Source of the DNA: Phycisphaerales bacterium
Lineage (GTDB): Bacteria; Planctomycetota; Phycisphaerae; Phycisphaerales; SM1A02
Direction of reading: 5' to 3'
Assembly: GCA_029260575.1 (NCBI GenBank)
Contig: JAJDDB010000027.1
Location: 188,501 to 252,500 of the forward strand
DNA: 64,000 bases
Below are positions 63,871-64,000 of the stretch, in pieces. The translations under genes were made by a program, and so were the position numbers. How positions within the stretch are numbered: position 1 is the stretch's first letter; each line of letters opens with the position of its first letter. A model generated the notes under the pieces. The model was not told where the DNA came from and ran no database searches. It saw nothing but the letters and a program-made list of their open reading frames with translations.

Positions 63871-64000
63871 GCACATCGAGATGGCAACTTCCTGCGGCGT
63901 TTGGCGTTGCCCAGTGCGATCAAACACTGGTCGTTGACGACGCTGCGGGAGAAGCTGATCAAGACCGGGGCGACGATGGTCCGCCACGCCCGGTACGTCA
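63871..64000 (+). pseudogene. 5'-truncated IS1380-type transposase fragment
   Basis: From about 63877 one frame reads 'RDGNFLRRLALPSAIKHWSL' and 'TTLREKLIKTGATMVRHARY', the well-known C-terminal part of IS1380-family DDE transposases. The rest runs off the window. The N-terminal part is missing: a terminator and the subtilase gene lie directly upstream. The insertion sequence is thus a remnant, cut at its 5' side close to the terminator. Confidence 0.75.

Overview
The window reads as a chromosome segment of a planctomycete of the Phycisphaerae type. The signs are dockerin-like C-termini of the 'GDVNLDGAINVFDLL...NWG' style, a CTERM sorting tail, prepilin-like proteins of the planctomycete H-X9-DG class, lipoproteins with FG-GAP repeats, secreted HEAT-repeat proteins, and cysteine-rich 'GACCLPDGSC' modules. 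GC content looks moderately high. The assignment rests on these features, not on a database search.

Layout. 1-6.9 kb holds secreted and lipoprotein genes: the end of one extracellular protein, two translationally coupled lipoproteins, and a 1217-residue protein with 13 cysteine-rich repeats whose C-terminus is paralogous to the first gene. 7-10.7 kb has a Tiki/TraB-like lipoprotein, a wrecked cyclopropane-fatty-acid synthase, tRNA-Thr and a secreted HEAT protein. 10.9-15.6 kb is a probable operon behind a cobalamin riboswitch: dockerin-tailed secreted protein, prepilin-like protein, BFD-like Fe-S protein, alpha/beta-hydrolase-like protein, MoeA and MoaD. 15.6-21.4 kb, minus strand, carries mutL, nadE, an HTH-receiver regulator and ltaE. 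21.4-24.1 kb has an AhpD-like protein and a small regulon: two VOC-family genes with almost identical promoter/operator sequences around a tandem HxlR-type regulator. 24.2-34.7 kb is mixed metabolism (GT87, FKBP, pckA, a Tat-exported aminotransferase, a C-N hydrolase), tRNA-His and tRNA-Phe, and a gene-poor, repeat-rich stretch at 30-31 kb. 35-46.7 kb holds an RND/MMPL exporter, M29 peptidase, hflX with a partner gene, S41 protease-tsaD-release-factor-like cluster, and an M20 amidohydrolase. 46.8-60.4 kb has a secreted trypsin-like protease, then rplK-rplA-rplJ-rplL, rpoB, a small membrane-protein gene, and rpoC. 60.6-63.8 kb encodes a large secreted subtilase with the same cysteine-rich modules. 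The right edge is a truncated IS1380-type transposase.

The strongest candidates for undescribed biology are the B12-riboswitch operon, the HxlR/VOC regulon with its operator inside the promoter spacer, the small membrane protein between rpoB and rpoC, the 21-bp two-flavour repeat field near 30.5-30.8 kb, and the cysteine-rich module shared between two exported proteins.
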